64,000 nucleotides of DNA from an uncultured Flavobacteriaceae bacterium. GTDB taxonomy: Bacteria > Bacteroidota > Bacteroidia > Flavobacteriales > Flavobacteriaceae. The DNA lies in contig CANMSA010000002.1 in NCBI GenBank assembly GCA_947500385.1, positions 124,001 through 188,000 on the forward strand, given 5' to 3'. Below, piece after piece: positions 9,602-19,987 of this stretch (within the stretch, counting starts at the first letter, position 1; each line of letters opens with the position of its first letter). The position numbers and the translations under genes are program-made. Below the pieces are notes generated by a model. It did no database searches. It saw only the letters and a list, made by a program, of their open reading frames with translations, and was not told where the DNA came from.

Positions 9602-10972
9602 ATGGCTATGTTAAAAAAGAACTTTGAGGTTTATATCGTATGTGTTTGTATGGCCCTTCTGTGCTATGCTTGTTCAAATGATGATAATGGTACCGACCCC
9701 GTTATGGAACCGTCGGCACAGTTTCTTGGAGAAGTAGATTGGGTCAAAAACTTTGGGGGTACTGGAGAAGAAACGGCGCAATCGGTGATTAAAACGAACG
9801 ACGGCGGATATGCCGTTTTAGGCTTTTCAAATAGTACCGATGGCGATTTAATGGGGAAAACACTTGCCGTAAATGATTATTGGTTGTTGAAACTAAACGC
9901 GGAAGGAGAACTACAATGGAGCAAAACCTATGGGGGCAGTAAGGACGATCGAGGGCAAAGTGTGATCCAAACCAATGATGGAGGGTATGCCGTAACAGGG
10001 TATGCGATGAGCAGTGACGGCGATGGCAGCAATAATGAAGGATTTCACGACAATTGGATTCTAAAACTAGATGCTTCGGGGACAATTGAATGGGAAAAAA
10101 GTTTTGGTTTTTCGGGGCACGACCATTCCTACGACATCCTGCAAACGGCAGATGGCGGGTTCTTTTTTGTTGGGTTTTTAGATGTTACTTCTGCCCGTGA
10201 AGATGGTTTTGAAGAAAAAGGAAATTCATTGACCCGCCATGGAGTTGGGGAGTTTTGGGCGACCAAGATCAGCGCCCGGGGGGCTATGGAATGGCGTAGG
10301 TACTTTGGAGGCACCAATAACGACCGGGCACATGCGGTGGTCCAGTCCGATGATGGGGGCTTTGTAATGACCGGTTTTTCGGAAAGCAGTGATTTTGATA
10401 TCAAAAATAGCCGGGGTAGTTATGATTTTTGGGTACTTAAGATTAGCCAAGAAGGCGAATTGGTATGGGAACGTTCCTATGGGGGTTCCGGTATTGAAAT
10501 TTCGAAGGACATTGCCAAAACCGATGATGGGGCGTACGTAATTGCAGGCAATACCTTTAGCACCGATCTTGATATTTCTAAGAATAATGGAGAGTCCGAT
10601 ATTTGGTTGATCAAGGTAGATGACGCAGGCAATCTGCTATGGGAGCAAACCATAGGTGGGAGCGGGTTTGAAGATGCCCAGGGAATTACCTTGAGTGCGG
10701 ACGGGGGCTTTCTAATTTCAGGAAACTCTAAAAGTGCAGATTTAGACGCAAATGCCAATGCCGGCGAGAACGACATATGGCTGGTAAAAACAGATTCCAA
10801 AGGGGCTCCGGTATGGCAAAAATCGTTCGGGGGTTCGGGTCTTGACTTTGGTTTCGATGCTATTGAAAATGAGGATCATAGCGTGCTATTGGTAGGCCAA
10901 CTTGGCAGTGAAGACGCTCCAAATACGACGCTAAAAGGAATGACCGATCTCATGGTCATTAAGATTAAATAA
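9602..10972 (+). CDS. Lipoprotein with beta-propeller-like repeats
   Basis: LLCYACSNDDNG; about 7 repeats of W.K.(F/Y)GG...D.......DGGY...G....D.D......D.W..K. Confidence 0.82.
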   Translation: MAMLKKNFEVYIVCVCMALLCYACSNDDNGTDPVMEPSAQFLGEVDWVKNFGGTGEETAQSVIKTNDGGYAVLGFSNSTDGDLMGKTLAVNDYWLLKLNAEGELQWSKTYGGSKDDRGQSVIQTNDGGYAVTGYAMSSDGDGSNNEGFHDNWILKLDASGTIEWEKSFGFSGHDHSYDILQTADGGFFFVGFLDVTSAREDGFEEKGNSLTRHGVGEFWATKISARGAMEWRRYFGGTNNDRAHAVVQSDDGGFVMTGFSESSDFDIKNSRGSYDFWVLKISQEGELVWERSYGGSGIEISKDIAKTDDGAYVIAGNTFSTDLDISKNNGESDIWLIKVDDAGNLLWEQTIGGSGFEDAQGITLSADGGFLISGNSKSADLDANANAGENDIWLVKTDSKGAPVWQKSFGGSGLDFGFDAIENEDHSVLLVGQLGSEDAPNTTLKGMTDLMVIKIK

Positions 10973-11042
10973 TATTCCCTAGCGTTAAGGGTTTTTGGAC
11001 CATAGAAAACCCCTATTTCCAAATTTGTTATTATAATGTTAG

Positions 11043-11078
11043 TTATTAGGTTAAAAACCTACTAATGGGTTATCTTTG
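11043..11078 (+). promoter_or_regulatory. Putative suf operon promoter with palindromic operator
   Basis: TTATTAGGTT-AAA-AACCTACTAA (9/10 matching arms) 5 bp upstream of TATCTTTG, a TAnnTTTG -7 box. Confidence 0.6.
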
Positions 11079-11104
11079 TAAACTATTTAGAATCGTAATA
11101 AATA

Positions 11105-11434
11105 ATGATACAGGTTTCCGAAACAGCAAAACAAAAGGTCGTTCATTTAATGACCGAAGAAGGCTATGATGCTACTACCGACTATGTAAGGGTCGGCGTA
11201 AAAAGTGGTGGATGTAGCGGATTGTCATATGAATTGAACTTTGACAATAAGATGGAAGCGTCCGATAAAGTTTTTGAAGATAATGATGTACGCATTATTG
11301 TAGATAAAAAAAGCTTTCTGTACCTAGTGGGTACCGTTTTGGAATATTCGGGCGGACTCAACGGCAAAGGGTTTGTGTTCAACAATCCCAACGCACAACG
11401 CACCTGTGGGTGTGGAGAAAGTTTCTCACTTTAA
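11105..11434 (+). CDS. HesB/IscA/SufA-family iron-sulfur assembly protein
   Basis: GVKSGGCSGLSYEL ... NPNAQRTCGCGESF; first gene of the suf cluster. Confidence 0.95.
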   Translation: MIQVSETAKQKVVHLMTEEGYDATTDYVRVGVKSGGCSGLSYELNFDNKMEASDKVFEDNDVRIIVDKKSFLYLVGTVLEYSGGLNGKGFVFNNPNAQRTCGCGESFSL

Positions 11435-11568
11435 CAGTTTGAGTGAAAAATAAGTAAGAATTAGTTGCGCCAAACCTTTGATCGTTTTAAGAAAATGGGC
11501 GAATTATATAAAATTTTTAAGGAAGAGAATTAAGGAAACAATCGCTTTTCCCTTGTTAACCAGAACAC

Positions 11569-13014
11569 ATGGCATATACTGAAGAGGAATTAAAAAAAGA
11601 ACTCGAAACCAAAGAGTATGAGTATGGTTTTTACACCGATATTGAATCGGAGACCTTTCCGGTAGGTTTAAACGAAGATATTGTAGTGGCCATCTCTAAA
11701 AAGAAAGAGGAGCCGGAGTGGATGACCCAATGGCGATTGGAAGCCTATAGAGTTTGGAAGGAAATGGAAGAACCGGAGTGGGCCAATGTACAATATTCCA
11801 AACCCGACTTTCAAGCAATTTCATACTATTCTGCGCCGAACAGCAAACCCAAGTACGACAGTTTGGATGAAGTAGATCCGGAGTTGTTGGATACTTTTAA
11901 GCGATTGGGTATTTCGTTGGACGAACAAAAGAAACTGGCCGGGGTTGCCGTAGATATCGTAATGGATTCGGTTTCTGTAGCAACCACCTTTAAAAAAACC
12001 TTGGCGGAAAAAGGAATTATTTTTTGCTCCATTTCAGAAGCGATCAAGGAACATCCCGAATTGGTTAAGAAATACATTGGATCGATCGTACCCCAAAAAG
12101 ACAATTTTTATGCAGCTTTAAACTCAGCGGTATTCTCCGATGGAAGTTTCTGTTACATTCCAAAAGGGGTTCGTTGCCCCATGGAGTTGTCTACCTATTT
12201 TAGAATCAACCAGGCCGGTACAGGGCAGTTTGAACGAACCTTGGTCATTGCCGATGAAGGAAGTTATGTAAGTTATTTGGAAGGATGTACCGCTCCCTCA
12301 CGTGATGAAAATCAATTACACGCAGCGGTAGTAGAGCTTATTGCATTAGACGATGCCGAGATTAAATATTCGACCGTGCAAAACTGGTTCCCTGGTGGTA
12401 AAGATGGGGTAGGCGGGGTCTTCAATTTTGTTACCAAAAGAGGCTTGTGTGAGAAAAATGCCAAGATTTCTTGGACACAGGTCGAAACCGGTTCGGCCGT
12501 CACCTGGAAGTATCCTTCCTGTGTTTTAAAAGGCGATAATTCGATCGGGGAATTTTATTCGATTGCCGTGACCAACAACTACCAGCAAGCAGATACAGGA
12601 ACCAAGATGATCCACCTCGGTAAGAATACCCGAAGTACGATTATATCCAAGGGAATATCCGCAGGGAAATCGCAGAATAGTTATCGCGGGCTGGTGCAGG
12701 TGAATAGCCGAGCCAAAAATGCACGAAACTTTTCACAATGCGATTCGCTCCTAATGGGGAATGATTGCGGGGCCCATACCTTCCCATATATTGAAGTCAA
12801 AAATAAAACGGCCCAAATAGAGCATGAGGCCACTACCAGTAAAATTGGGGAAGACCAGATATTTTATTGCAATCAAAGAGGCATCGATACCGAGAAGGCA
12901 ATTGCGTTGATCGTCAACGGTTTTAGTAAAGAAGTATTGAACAAATTACCTATGGAGTTTGCCGTAGAAGCGCAAAAATTGTTGGAGATTAGTTTGGAAG
13001 GGTCCGTAGGATAA
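11569..13014 (+). CDS. sufB: Fe-S cluster assembly protein SufB
   Basis: [63 protein letters not shown]. Confidence 0.97.
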   Translation: MAYTEEELKKELETKEYEYGFYTDIESETFPVGLNEDIVVAISKKKEEPEWMTQWRLEAYRVWKEMEEPEWANVQYSKPDFQAISYYSAPNSKPKYDSLDEVDPELLDTFKRLGISLDEQKKLAGVAVDIVMDSVSVATTFKKTLAEKGIIFCSISEAIKEHPELVKKYIGSIVPQKDNFYAALNSAVFSDGSFCYIPKGVRCPMELSTYFRINQAGTGQFERTLVIADEGSYVSYLEGCTAPSRDENQLHAAVVELIALDDAEIKYSTVQNWFPGGKDGVGGVFNFVTKRGLCEKNAKISWTQVETGSAVTWKYPSCVLKGDNSIGEFYSIAVTNNYQQADTGTKMIHLGKNTRSTIISKGISAGKSQNSYRGLVQVNSRAKNARNFSQCDSLLMGNDCGAHTFPYIEVKNKTAQIEHEATTSKIGEDQIFYCNQRGIDTEKAIALIVNGFSKEVLNKLPMEFAVEAQKLLEISLEGSVG

Positions 13015-13089
13015 ACAGATTCATGCACAATATCAAAAAGAAGACTTTAATGAAATGCCAAAGGCACCCAATTATTTAAATTAAGAAAG

Positions 13090-13842
13090 ATGTTGAAAAT
13101 CAATGATCTACACGCAAGAGTAGAAGATAAAGATATTTTAAAGGGAATCAACCTTGAGGTGAATGCAGGGGAGGTTCATGCCATTATGGGCCCAAATGGT
13201 TCCGGTAAAAGTACGTTGGCCTCTGTAATCGCTGGCAAAGAAGAATTCGAAGTAACCCAAGGGAGCGTTGTTCTAGACGGGGAAGACTTGGAAGATGAAG
13301 CCCCCGAGGACAGAGCCCACAAAGGAATTTTCCTATCGTTTCAATACCCTGTGGAAATTCCAGGAGTTTCGGTTACGAACTTTATGAAAACCGCTATTAA
13401 CGAATCTAGAAAAGCGAGAGGGTTAGAGGAAATGCCTGCAAAGGAGATGCTCAAATTAATTCGTGAAAAGTCGGAGATGCTCGAAATCGACAGAAAGTTC
13501 TTATCCCGTTCTTTGAACGAAGGGTTTTCAGGTGGTGAGAAGAAACGAAATGAAATTTTTCAAATGGCCATGCTCGAACCTAGGCTCGCCATTTTAGATG
13601 AAACAGATTCCGGCCTTGATATCGATGCGCTACGAATCGTGGCAAACGGGGTGAATAAGCTAAAAAGTAAGGACAATGCGGTAGTGGTCATTACCCACTA
13701 TCAAAGACTATTGGAATATATTGTTCCCGATTTTGTACATGTTTTGCATAACGGAAAAATCGTAAAGTCTGGCGGCAAGGAGCTGGCGCTGGAGTTAGAG
13801 GAAAAAGGGTACGACTGGATCAAAAACGAGGCGGTGGTTTAA
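13090..13842 (+). CDS. sufC: Fe-S cluster assembly ATPase SufC
   Basis: Walker A GPNGSGKSTL; FSGGEKKRNEI; LDETDSGLDIDAL. Confidence 0.97.
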   Translation: MLKINDLHARVEDKDILKGINLEVNAGEVHAIMGPNGSGKSTLASVIAGKEEFEVTQGSVVLDGEDLEDEAPEDRAHKGIFLSFQYPVEIPGVSVTNFMKTAINESRKARGLEEMPAKEMLKLIREKSEMLEIDRKFLSRSLNEGFSGGEKKRNEIFQMAMLEPRLAILDETDSGLDIDALRIVANGVNKLKSKDNAVVVITHYQRLLEYIVPDFVHVLHNGKIVKSGGKELALELEEKGYDWIKNEAVV

Positions 13843-13946
13843 CCTAAATTGTATTTCTTTCCCACGAAGGTGGGAATCTATTGGAATACCCTGAAAATAA
13901 ATAGAAAAGATTTCCGGGAAGACGGAAATAAAAGTAAGAGGCAGAG

Positions 13947-15263
13947 ATGGATTTAAAAGACAAGCTAATTTCTTCTTTCATGGCGTTCGAGAACAACGTC
14001 GATATTGATAGCGCCGTGCATGATGAGCGCAGTGATGCGATCAAGAATTTTGAGGAAAAAGGATTTCCAAGTAAAAAAGAGGAAGCCTGGAAGTATACTT
14101 CGCTTAAGAGCCTTCAAAAGATAGACTTCAGTATTTTTCCAAAAGAGGCGAATGCCCTCGATTACAAGGATGTGAAACGCTATTTTATCAATGAGATCGA
14201 CACGTATAAAATTGTTTTTGTCGACGGTATCTATAGCTCTTTCCTTTCGGAAACTACGCACGATGGTGTTGATATCTGTTTAATGAGTTCGGCATTGACC
14301 AAGCCAATGTACAAGCAGGTCATTGACGTGTATTTCAATAAAATCGCCTCAAAAGACGAATCGCTCACGACCTTGAATACCGCTTTTAGCAGAGAGGGGG
14401 CCTATATTTATATTCCGAAGAGTAAAATGCCCAAGAAACCGATTGAAATCGTGCATTTTTCTACCGGAAATGAAGCTTCCTTATTGTTGCAACCCAGAAA
14501 TCTGATCATCGTAGAGGAAAATGCGGAATTGCAGGTAATCGAGCGGCATCAAAGTTTAACGGAAAATGAAGTGTTGACGAATTCGGTCACCGAAATCTTT
14601 GCCGCTAAGAACGCCATTGTTGATTATTATAAGGTTCAGAACGATTTGTCTACCGCTTCTTTGATAGACAATACCTATGTCAACCAAAAAGACGATAGTG
14701 TGGTAAACGTGCATACCTTCTCCTTTGGCGGTAAGCTCACACGAAACAACCTTAACTTTTATCAAAACGGAGAGCATATAGACTCTATTATGAAGGGTGT
14801 TACCATTTTGGGCGAAAAACAACATGTAGATCATCATACCCTTGTGCATCACATTCAACCGAATTGTGAGAGCCACCAAGATTACAAAGGTATTTATGGG
14901 GAAAACGCCACAGGCGTTTTCAACGGAAAGATCATCGTAGATAAAATTGCCCAAAAAACGAACGCTTTTCAACAGAATAATAACATTTTGGTAAGTGATA
15001 AGGCAACCATTAATACAAAGCCACAGTTAGAAATATTCGCAGATGATGTCAAATGTTCGCATGGTTGTACCATAGGGCAATTAGATGATGATGCCCTTTT
15101 TTATCTGCAAACCAGGGGTATTCCAAAAAAAGAAGCCAGAGCCTTAATGATGTACGCCTTTGCCAACAATGTCCTGGAGAGTGTTCGCATCCCGGAGTTG
15201 AAAACGAGGATCAATAAATTGATTGCGAAAAAGTTGGGAGTAAACTTGGGCTTTGATTTATAA
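13947..15263 (+). CDS. sufD: Fe-S cluster assembly protein SufD
   Basis: KYTSLKSL; DVKCSHGCTIGQLDDDALFYLQTRGI. Confidence 0.96.
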   Translation: MDLKDKLISSFMAFENNVDIDSAVHDERSDAIKNFEEKGFPSKKEEAWKYTSLKSLQKIDFSIFPKEANALDYKDVKRYFINEIDTYKIVFVDGIYSSFLSETTHDGVDICLMSSALTKPMYKQVIDVYFNKIASKDESLTTLNTAFSREGAYIYIPKSKMPKKPIEIVHFSTGNEASLLLQPRNLIIVEENAELQVIERHQSLTENEVLTNSVTEIFAAKNAIVDYYKVQNDLSTASLIDNTYVNQKDDSVVNVHTFSFGGKLTRNNLNFYQNGEHIDSIMKGVTILGEKQHVDHHTLVHHIQPNCESHQDYKGIYGENATGVFNGKIIVDKIAQKTNAFQQNNNILVSDKATINTKPQLEIFADDVKCSHGCTIGQLDDDALFYLQTRGIPKKEARALMMYAFANNVLESVRIPELKTRINKLIAKKLGVNLGFDL

Positions 15264-15314
15264 GTACTTTTAAACAAGGTGGCTGTTGCTATAGTTGCCT
15301 GTAGATTTGGTTGT

Positions 15315-15956
15315 ATGAAGTACTGTTTTGTCTTTTTTTTGCTATTCGCCACATACGGTCTTCTGGGGCAAGAAACCCGTTACGGAATCAAAACGGGGCT
15401 AAACTACAGCACGATCATAGGAGATCAAACAGAAGGTATCAATCCACGATTGTCGGGTCATCTTGGGGTTTTTGCCGAGATTCGCTTTTCAGATCGATTC
15501 GCTTTTCAACCTGAGGTGGTATATTCCTCTCAAGGCTTTCAATTCAATACCGATTTATTCGTAATCGATCGGCAAGATCCGACCCTCGGAGGTGCGGACT
15601 TTAAGACGGCTGTGCAGTTGAACTACCTCACGGTTCCTATTTTGGCCGATTTCGCCATTCTCGAGCACCTTTCGATTCAAGTAGGGCCACAATTTGGTTT
15701 TCTGCTAAACCAGGTGACAAAACTTAAAAATTTTGATGGTGTAGATAGCACAGATTTGGACGATCGCCAGGTCGTTAATGGGAGGTTTCAACTCGACTAC
15801 GGAGTTGCCGCAGGGGTCGCCTACAAACTTACGGACCAATGGGCCCTTTCCGGACGCATTTATCAAGGTATACGAAATCGGCTTAACGGAAGTTTGGGCG
15901 ATCTTCAAAATTATAATACTTCCATTCAGCTTTCGGTAAACTACCTCTTCCGATAA
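15315..15956 (+). CDS. PorT-family-like outer membrane beta-barrel protein
   Basis: Signal peptide MKYCFVFFLLFATYGLLGQ; GIKTGLNYSTI; C-terminal SIQLSVNYLFR. Confidence 0.85.
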   Translation: MKYCFVFFLLFATYGLLGQETRYGIKTGLNYSTIIGDQTEGINPRLSGHLGVFAEIRFSDRFAFQPEVVYSSQGFQFNTDLFVIDRQDPTLGGADFKTAVQLNYLTVPILADFAILEHLSIQVGPQFGFLLNQVTKLKNFDGVDSTDLDDRQVVNGRFQLDYGVAAGVAYKLTDQWALSGRIYQGIRNRLNGSLGDLQNYNTSIQLSVNYLFR

Positions 15957-15998
15957 GTATTTAGATCGTATTATATCTCATAATTAGGGTGTAGTAGG

Positions 15999-16006
15999 TA
16001 TCTTTG
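15999..16006 (+). promoter_or_regulatory. Putative -7 box upstream of sufS
   Basis: TATCTTTG 18 bp before the sufS ATG, preceded by attagggtgtagtagg resembling half of the 11043 operator. Confidence 0.45.
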
Positions 16007-16024
16007 TAAATTCAAATTCATCCT

Positions 16025-17239
16025 ATGATCGATGTTGCAAAAATTAGGAAAGACTTTCCCATACTATCGAGAGAAGTGAATGGGAAACCCCTTGTGTATC
16101 TCGACAATGCGGCCACTTCCCAAACGCCGACACCGGTAATCGATGTTATCGTTGATTACTATTCAAAGTACAACGCAAATATCCATAGAGGGGTGCATAC
16201 CCTTTCTCAAGAAGCGACCGATGCGTATGAACAAGCCCGTGCCAAAGTGCAACATCACTTTAATATTGCCAAGGCCCAAGAAGTAATCCTAACTTCCGGG
16301 ACTACCCATAGCATCAATATCGTGGCAAGTGGCTTTACAAGTTTATTGGAGAAAGGAGACGAACTGCTTGTTTCCGCAATGGAACACCATTCCAATATCG
16401 TTCCCTGGCAAATGCTTTGCGAGCGAACCGGAGCGGTACTCAAGGTAATTCCCATGAACGAACAGGGTGAATTGGATATGGGCCTGTACCGTGAATTACT
16501 TTCCGATAGCACCAGACTCGTTTTTTGCAATCATATTTCGAATGCTTTGGGAACCATTAATCCCATTGAAGAAATTATCCAAGAAGCCCATGAAGTGGGA
16601 GCTGCGGTCTTGGTCGACGGGGCGCAGGCGGCACCACACATCAAGGCCGATATGCAGCAACTCGATGTTGATTTCTATACGGTTTCCGCACATAAAATTT
16701 GCGGTCCCACCGGCGTTGGAATGCTCTATGGAAAAGAAGAATGGCTCGGAAAATTACCCCCGTATCAAGGTGGCGGCGAAATGATTGCCGAGGTAACCTT
16801 TGAAAAAACGACCTATGCCGATCTGCCGCATAAATTCGAGGCGGGAACGCCCAATATTTGTGGCGGAATTGCTTTTGGTGCGGCGCTAGACTATATCAAT
16901 GCCATAGGGTTGACGAATATTGCGGCCTATGAAAACGATCTTTTGGCATATGCTACGGCCGAACTTCTGAAGATCGAAGGGTTAAAGATCTACGGTACTT
17001 CCGAAAATAAAACCTCGGTTATTTCCTTTAATATAGAGGGGATGCACCCCTATGATATCGGAAGCATCCTTGATAAGCTCGGAGTTGCCGTACGAACAGG
17101 ACATCATTGCGCACAGCCTATTATGGACTTCTACAAAATACCTGGAACGGTACGGGCGAGCTTTAGCTTTTACAACACTAAGGAAGAAGTGGATGTATTG
17201 GTTGCTTGTGTAAAGCGAGCTAGGAATATGCTGGCCTAA
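16025..17239 (+). CDS. sufS: SufS-type cysteine desulfurase
   Basis: VYLDNAATSQTP; TVSAHKICGPTGVGMLYG; VRTGHHCAQPIM. Confidence 0.97.
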   Translation: MIDVAKIRKDFPILSREVNGKPLVYLDNAATSQTPTPVIDVIVDYYSKYNANIHRGVHTLSQEATDAYEQARAKVQHHFNIAKAQEVILTSGTTHSINIVASGFTSLLEKGDELLVSAMEHHSNIVPWQMLCERTGAVLKVIPMNEQGELDMGLYRELLSDSTRLVFCNHISNALGTINPIEEIIQEAHEVGAAVLVDGAQAAPHIKADMQQLDVDFYTVSAHKICGPTGVGMLYGKEEWLGKLPPYQGGGEMIAEVTFEKTTYADLPHKFEAGTPNICGGIAFGAALDYINAIGLTNIAAYENDLLAYATAELLKIEGLKIYGTSENKTSVISFNIEGMHPYDIGSILDKLGVAVRTGHHCAQPIMDFYKIPGTVRASFSFYNTKEEVDVLVACVKRARNMLA

Positions 17240-17314
17240 GGGAACAGTGTTAAGCATTCCTTTAAAGGGTTGAAAACCAATTGAACTTGTCGTATTTTTG
17301 TGTAAAATTTAAGA

Positions 17315-17737
17315 ATGGTGATCAAGGAGATACAGGAAGAAATCGTAGAGGAGTTTTCGATGTTCGATGATTGGATGCAGCGCTACGAATACATGATCGA
17401 TTTAGGGAAATCATTGCCTTTGATCAACGAACAATATAAGACCGATGATAATATCATCAAAGGCTGCCAAAGCAAGGTATGGGTACATGCGGAATTGGCC
17501 GAGGATAAATTGGTTTTTACGGCCGACAGCGATGCGATTATCACAAAAGGTATTATTGCCATTTTGATTCGTGCGTTCAGCAATCAAAAACCACAAGATA
17601 TTATAGATGCGGATACCGCGTTTATAGACGAAATAGGATTGAAAGAACACTTAAGCCCCACCAGGGCAAATGGGTTGGTAAGCATGATCAAGCAGTTGAA
17701 GTTGTATGCCGTGGCCTACCAAACACAATTGAATTAA
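17315..17737 (+). CDS. sufE: SufE family protein
   Basis: KGCQSKVWVHAEL; LSPTRANGLVSMI. Confidence 0.95.
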   Translation: MVIKEIQEEIVEEFSMFDDWMQRYEYMIDLGKSLPLINEQYKTDDNIIKGCQSKVWVHAELAEDKLVFTADSDAIITKGIIAILIRAFSNQKPQDIIDADTAFIDEIGLKEHLSPTRANGLVSMIKQLKLYAVAYQTQLN

Positions 17738-17747
17738 TAGGAGCAAA

Positions 17748-18080
17748 ATGAGCGAAGAAACAGCGGAAGTAGATACCAGAGAGTTAGGGGAGAAAATCGT
17801 AAAGGTATTGAAGACTATTTACGACCCTGAAATTCCCGTAGACATCTATGAATTGGGGTTGATATATGATGTATTGGTCAATGAGGATAACGATGTAAAA
17901 ATACTGATGACTTTGACCTCGCCCAACTGTCCGGTGGCCGAGACCTTGCCGGTGGAGGTCGAGGAAAAGGTGAAGTCATTGAATTTGGTAAAAGACGCCG
18001 AAGTCGAAATTACATTTGACCCACCTTGGACACAAGATCTTATGAGCGAAGAAGCCAAATTGGAGTTGGGGCTGCTTTGA
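17748..18080 (+). CDS. DUF59/SufT-like SUF assembly protein
   Basis: IYDPEIPVDIYELGLIYDV; TLTSPNCPVAETLP. Confidence 0.93.
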   Translation: MSEETAEVDTRELGEKIVKVLKTIYDPEIPVDIYELGLIYDVLVNEDNDVKILMTLTSPNCPVAETLPVEVEEKVKSLNLVKDAEVEITFDPPWTQDLMSEEAKLELGLL

Positions 18081-18121
18081 TCCCATACCGGCTTTTATCC
18101 AAAACTACCTAATTAATTGAT

Positions 18122-18628
18122 ATGTCAGGAGAAATTGTAAATCGCGTCGCGGAGAGCAAATTGGTAACTTTTGACCTTGAGGCCTATTATCCGGAAGGCA
18201 AACGGATGGTTCTTGATATTAAGGATTGGCTCTACGAAGGCCTTATCCTAAGGGAAAAAGAATTTCGGGCTTTTGTTGCAGCACATGATTGGAGCAGGTA
18301 CCATGACGCGTATGTATGTGTTGACTGCTCTACCGATGCCATTGTACCGGGCTGGGCGTATATGTTATTGACGGCCAAATTGACCCCTTTTGCGCTAAAA
18401 ACGGTTCAAGGTTCTATGGAATTGTTGGAAACCGCGCTTTACCAAGAAATCATTGAAAAATTGGATGTCTCCGAGTATCAAGACAAGCTCGTAATTGTTA
18501 AAGGATGCAGTAAAAAACCGGTTCCGCCCAATGCCTATATATGGGTTAGCGCCAAGCTACAAGGAGTGGTAAAGTCACTCATGTACGGGGAAGCGTGTTC
18601 TTCCGTACCGCTATTCAAAAGAAAATAA
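18122..18628 (+). CDS. DUF2480 family protein
   Basis: MSGEIVNRVAESKLVTFDLEAYYPEGKR...DWLYEGLILREKEFR. Confidence 0.9.
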   Translation: MSGEIVNRVAESKLVTFDLEAYYPEGKRMVLDIKDWLYEGLILREKEFRAFVAAHDWSRYHDAYVCVDCSTDAIVPGWAYMLLTAKLTPFALKTVQGSMELLETALYQEIIEKLDVSEYQDKLVIVKGCSKKPVPPNAYIWVSAKLQGVVKSLMYGEACSSVPLFKRK

Positions 18629-18727
18629 GCCAGATATATTCGCCAACTTGGTGACAATTATTACTTTTGTGTGTCTTATACTACATAGGAAATAAACTAT
18701 AAACACTAACATTTAATATTTTAAAGT

Positions 18728-19660
18728 ATGAAAAGACTTACGACAATGGCGATTGCATTGTTTACCATGACAATCTCCTTTGGACAAACAATCGAGGAGT
18801 TGAAGGCTGAACAGGCTGCAAAAAAAGACTCTGTAGCCGCCATTCAAGCAAGAGTTGATGCACTTCAGGGGCAGATTGACGCCTTTCCTGGATGGAAGAC
18901 CGGCGCTTTCGGTACGATCGGTGCCAATATTTCTAGTTTTAGCAATTGGTATTTGCAGGGTACCCCAAACAACAATTCTGGAAATATCGGGGTAACGGTG
19001 AATGGTTTTGCCAACTTAGACCGTGAGAAGTTTTTCTGGAGAAACTCTGGAAATGTAAATTTACAATGGGTGAAATTGGATAATAAGGATGTTGATACCG
19101 ATAGTGATAGTTTCGATGGTACAACAGATGTATTCAATATTACCTCTTTATATGGATATAAGTTGAGTGAAAAGTTCGCGATCTCCGCTTTGGGAGAATA
19201 CAGAACGTCTATCATCAACAACTTTAACGATCCAGGGTATCTCGATATTGGTGTGGGTGCTACCTGGACACCGATTACCGATATGGTAGTAGTGATTCAT
19301 CCGTTGAACTATAACTTTGTATTTGCAGATAACGACGCAGTATACGAATCGTCTGCAGGTGCCAAGATCGTGGTTGATTACACCAAGCAGTTGGGAGCGG
19401 TAAATTTCAAAACAAACTTCTCTACCTTCCAAAGCTATGAAAATGGAGATTTGAGTAACTGGACGTGGATCAACTCTTTTGGATACACTTTATGGAAAGG
19501 AATCGGAGTCGGTTTTGAATTCGGCTTAAGAGGTAACAAGCAAGAAGCATTGGCCGCAGGAATCGCCAATACGCCCGAAGGAGATACGCCTCCAACCTTT
19601 GACAACGTTGATAACCCTACACAAAGCTATTGGATGTTCGGTTTGAACTATGCGTTTTAA
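18728..19660 (+). CDS. DUF3078 domain outer membrane protein
   Basis: Signal peptide; W..GG/GTIGANISSFSNWYLQG; C-terminal beta-strand MFGLNYAF. Confidence 0.88.
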   Translation: MKRLTTMAIALFTMTISFGQTIEELKAEQAAKKDSVAAIQARVDALQGQIDAFPGWKTGAFGTIGANISSFSNWYLQGTPNNNSGNIGVTVNGFANLDREKFFWRNSGNVNLQWVKLDNKDVDTDSDSFDGTTDVFNITSLYGYKLSEKFAISALGEYRTSIINNFNDPGYLDIGVGATWTPITDMVVVIHPLNYNFVFADNDAVYESSAGAKIVVDYTKQLGAVNFKTNFSTFQSYENGDLSNWTWINSFGYTLWKGIGVGFEFGLRGNKQEALAAGIANTPEGDTPPTFDNVDNPTQSYWMFGLNYAF

Positions 19661-19693
19661 GGAATCATAGGATAGGCAGTAAGACGCCAAAAA

Positions 19694-19859
19694 GTAAAAC
19701 GCCCCGACAGTCTCGGGGCGTTTTTTTGTTAAGTAGGATTCGTTACATTAGGTTGCACAGTCAATAAAAATCGAACTAATAAAGTCTTATGCAGATTTGG
19801 GCAAATCCAAATACCTAAAAAGGTATTACAAACACTAAATCTTAAATACATAACGAATG
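19694..19859 (-). ncRNA. Candidate sRNA module A
   Basis: Minus -7-like box TCTATTTG (19866-19873), ACCTACTT-like motif (TCCTACTT at 19731-19738), terminator hairpin 19700-19720; 21-bp direct repeats upstream. Confidence 0.45.
19700..19727 (+). terminator. Intrinsic terminator (probably bidirectional) after the DUF3078 gene
   Basis: cgccccga-cagtc-tcggggcg ttttttt. Confidence 0.9.
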
Positions 19860-19889
19860 TAGGAGCAAATAGAGGGTGCGCTAAATTTT

Positions 19890-19920
19890 TGTTGTGAATA
19901 CAACCAAAGATGTTGTGAAA
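19890..19920 (-). promoter_or_regulatory. 21-bp-spaced direct repeats upstream of candidate sRNA A
   Basis: gttgtgaa at 19891 and 19912. Confidence 0.6.
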
Positions 19921-19987
19921 CAAGTTAAAATGCGTTGTTTCATCGATGAAATACACTTGAAAATAGGGGTGTATTGCGAAAAGTACA

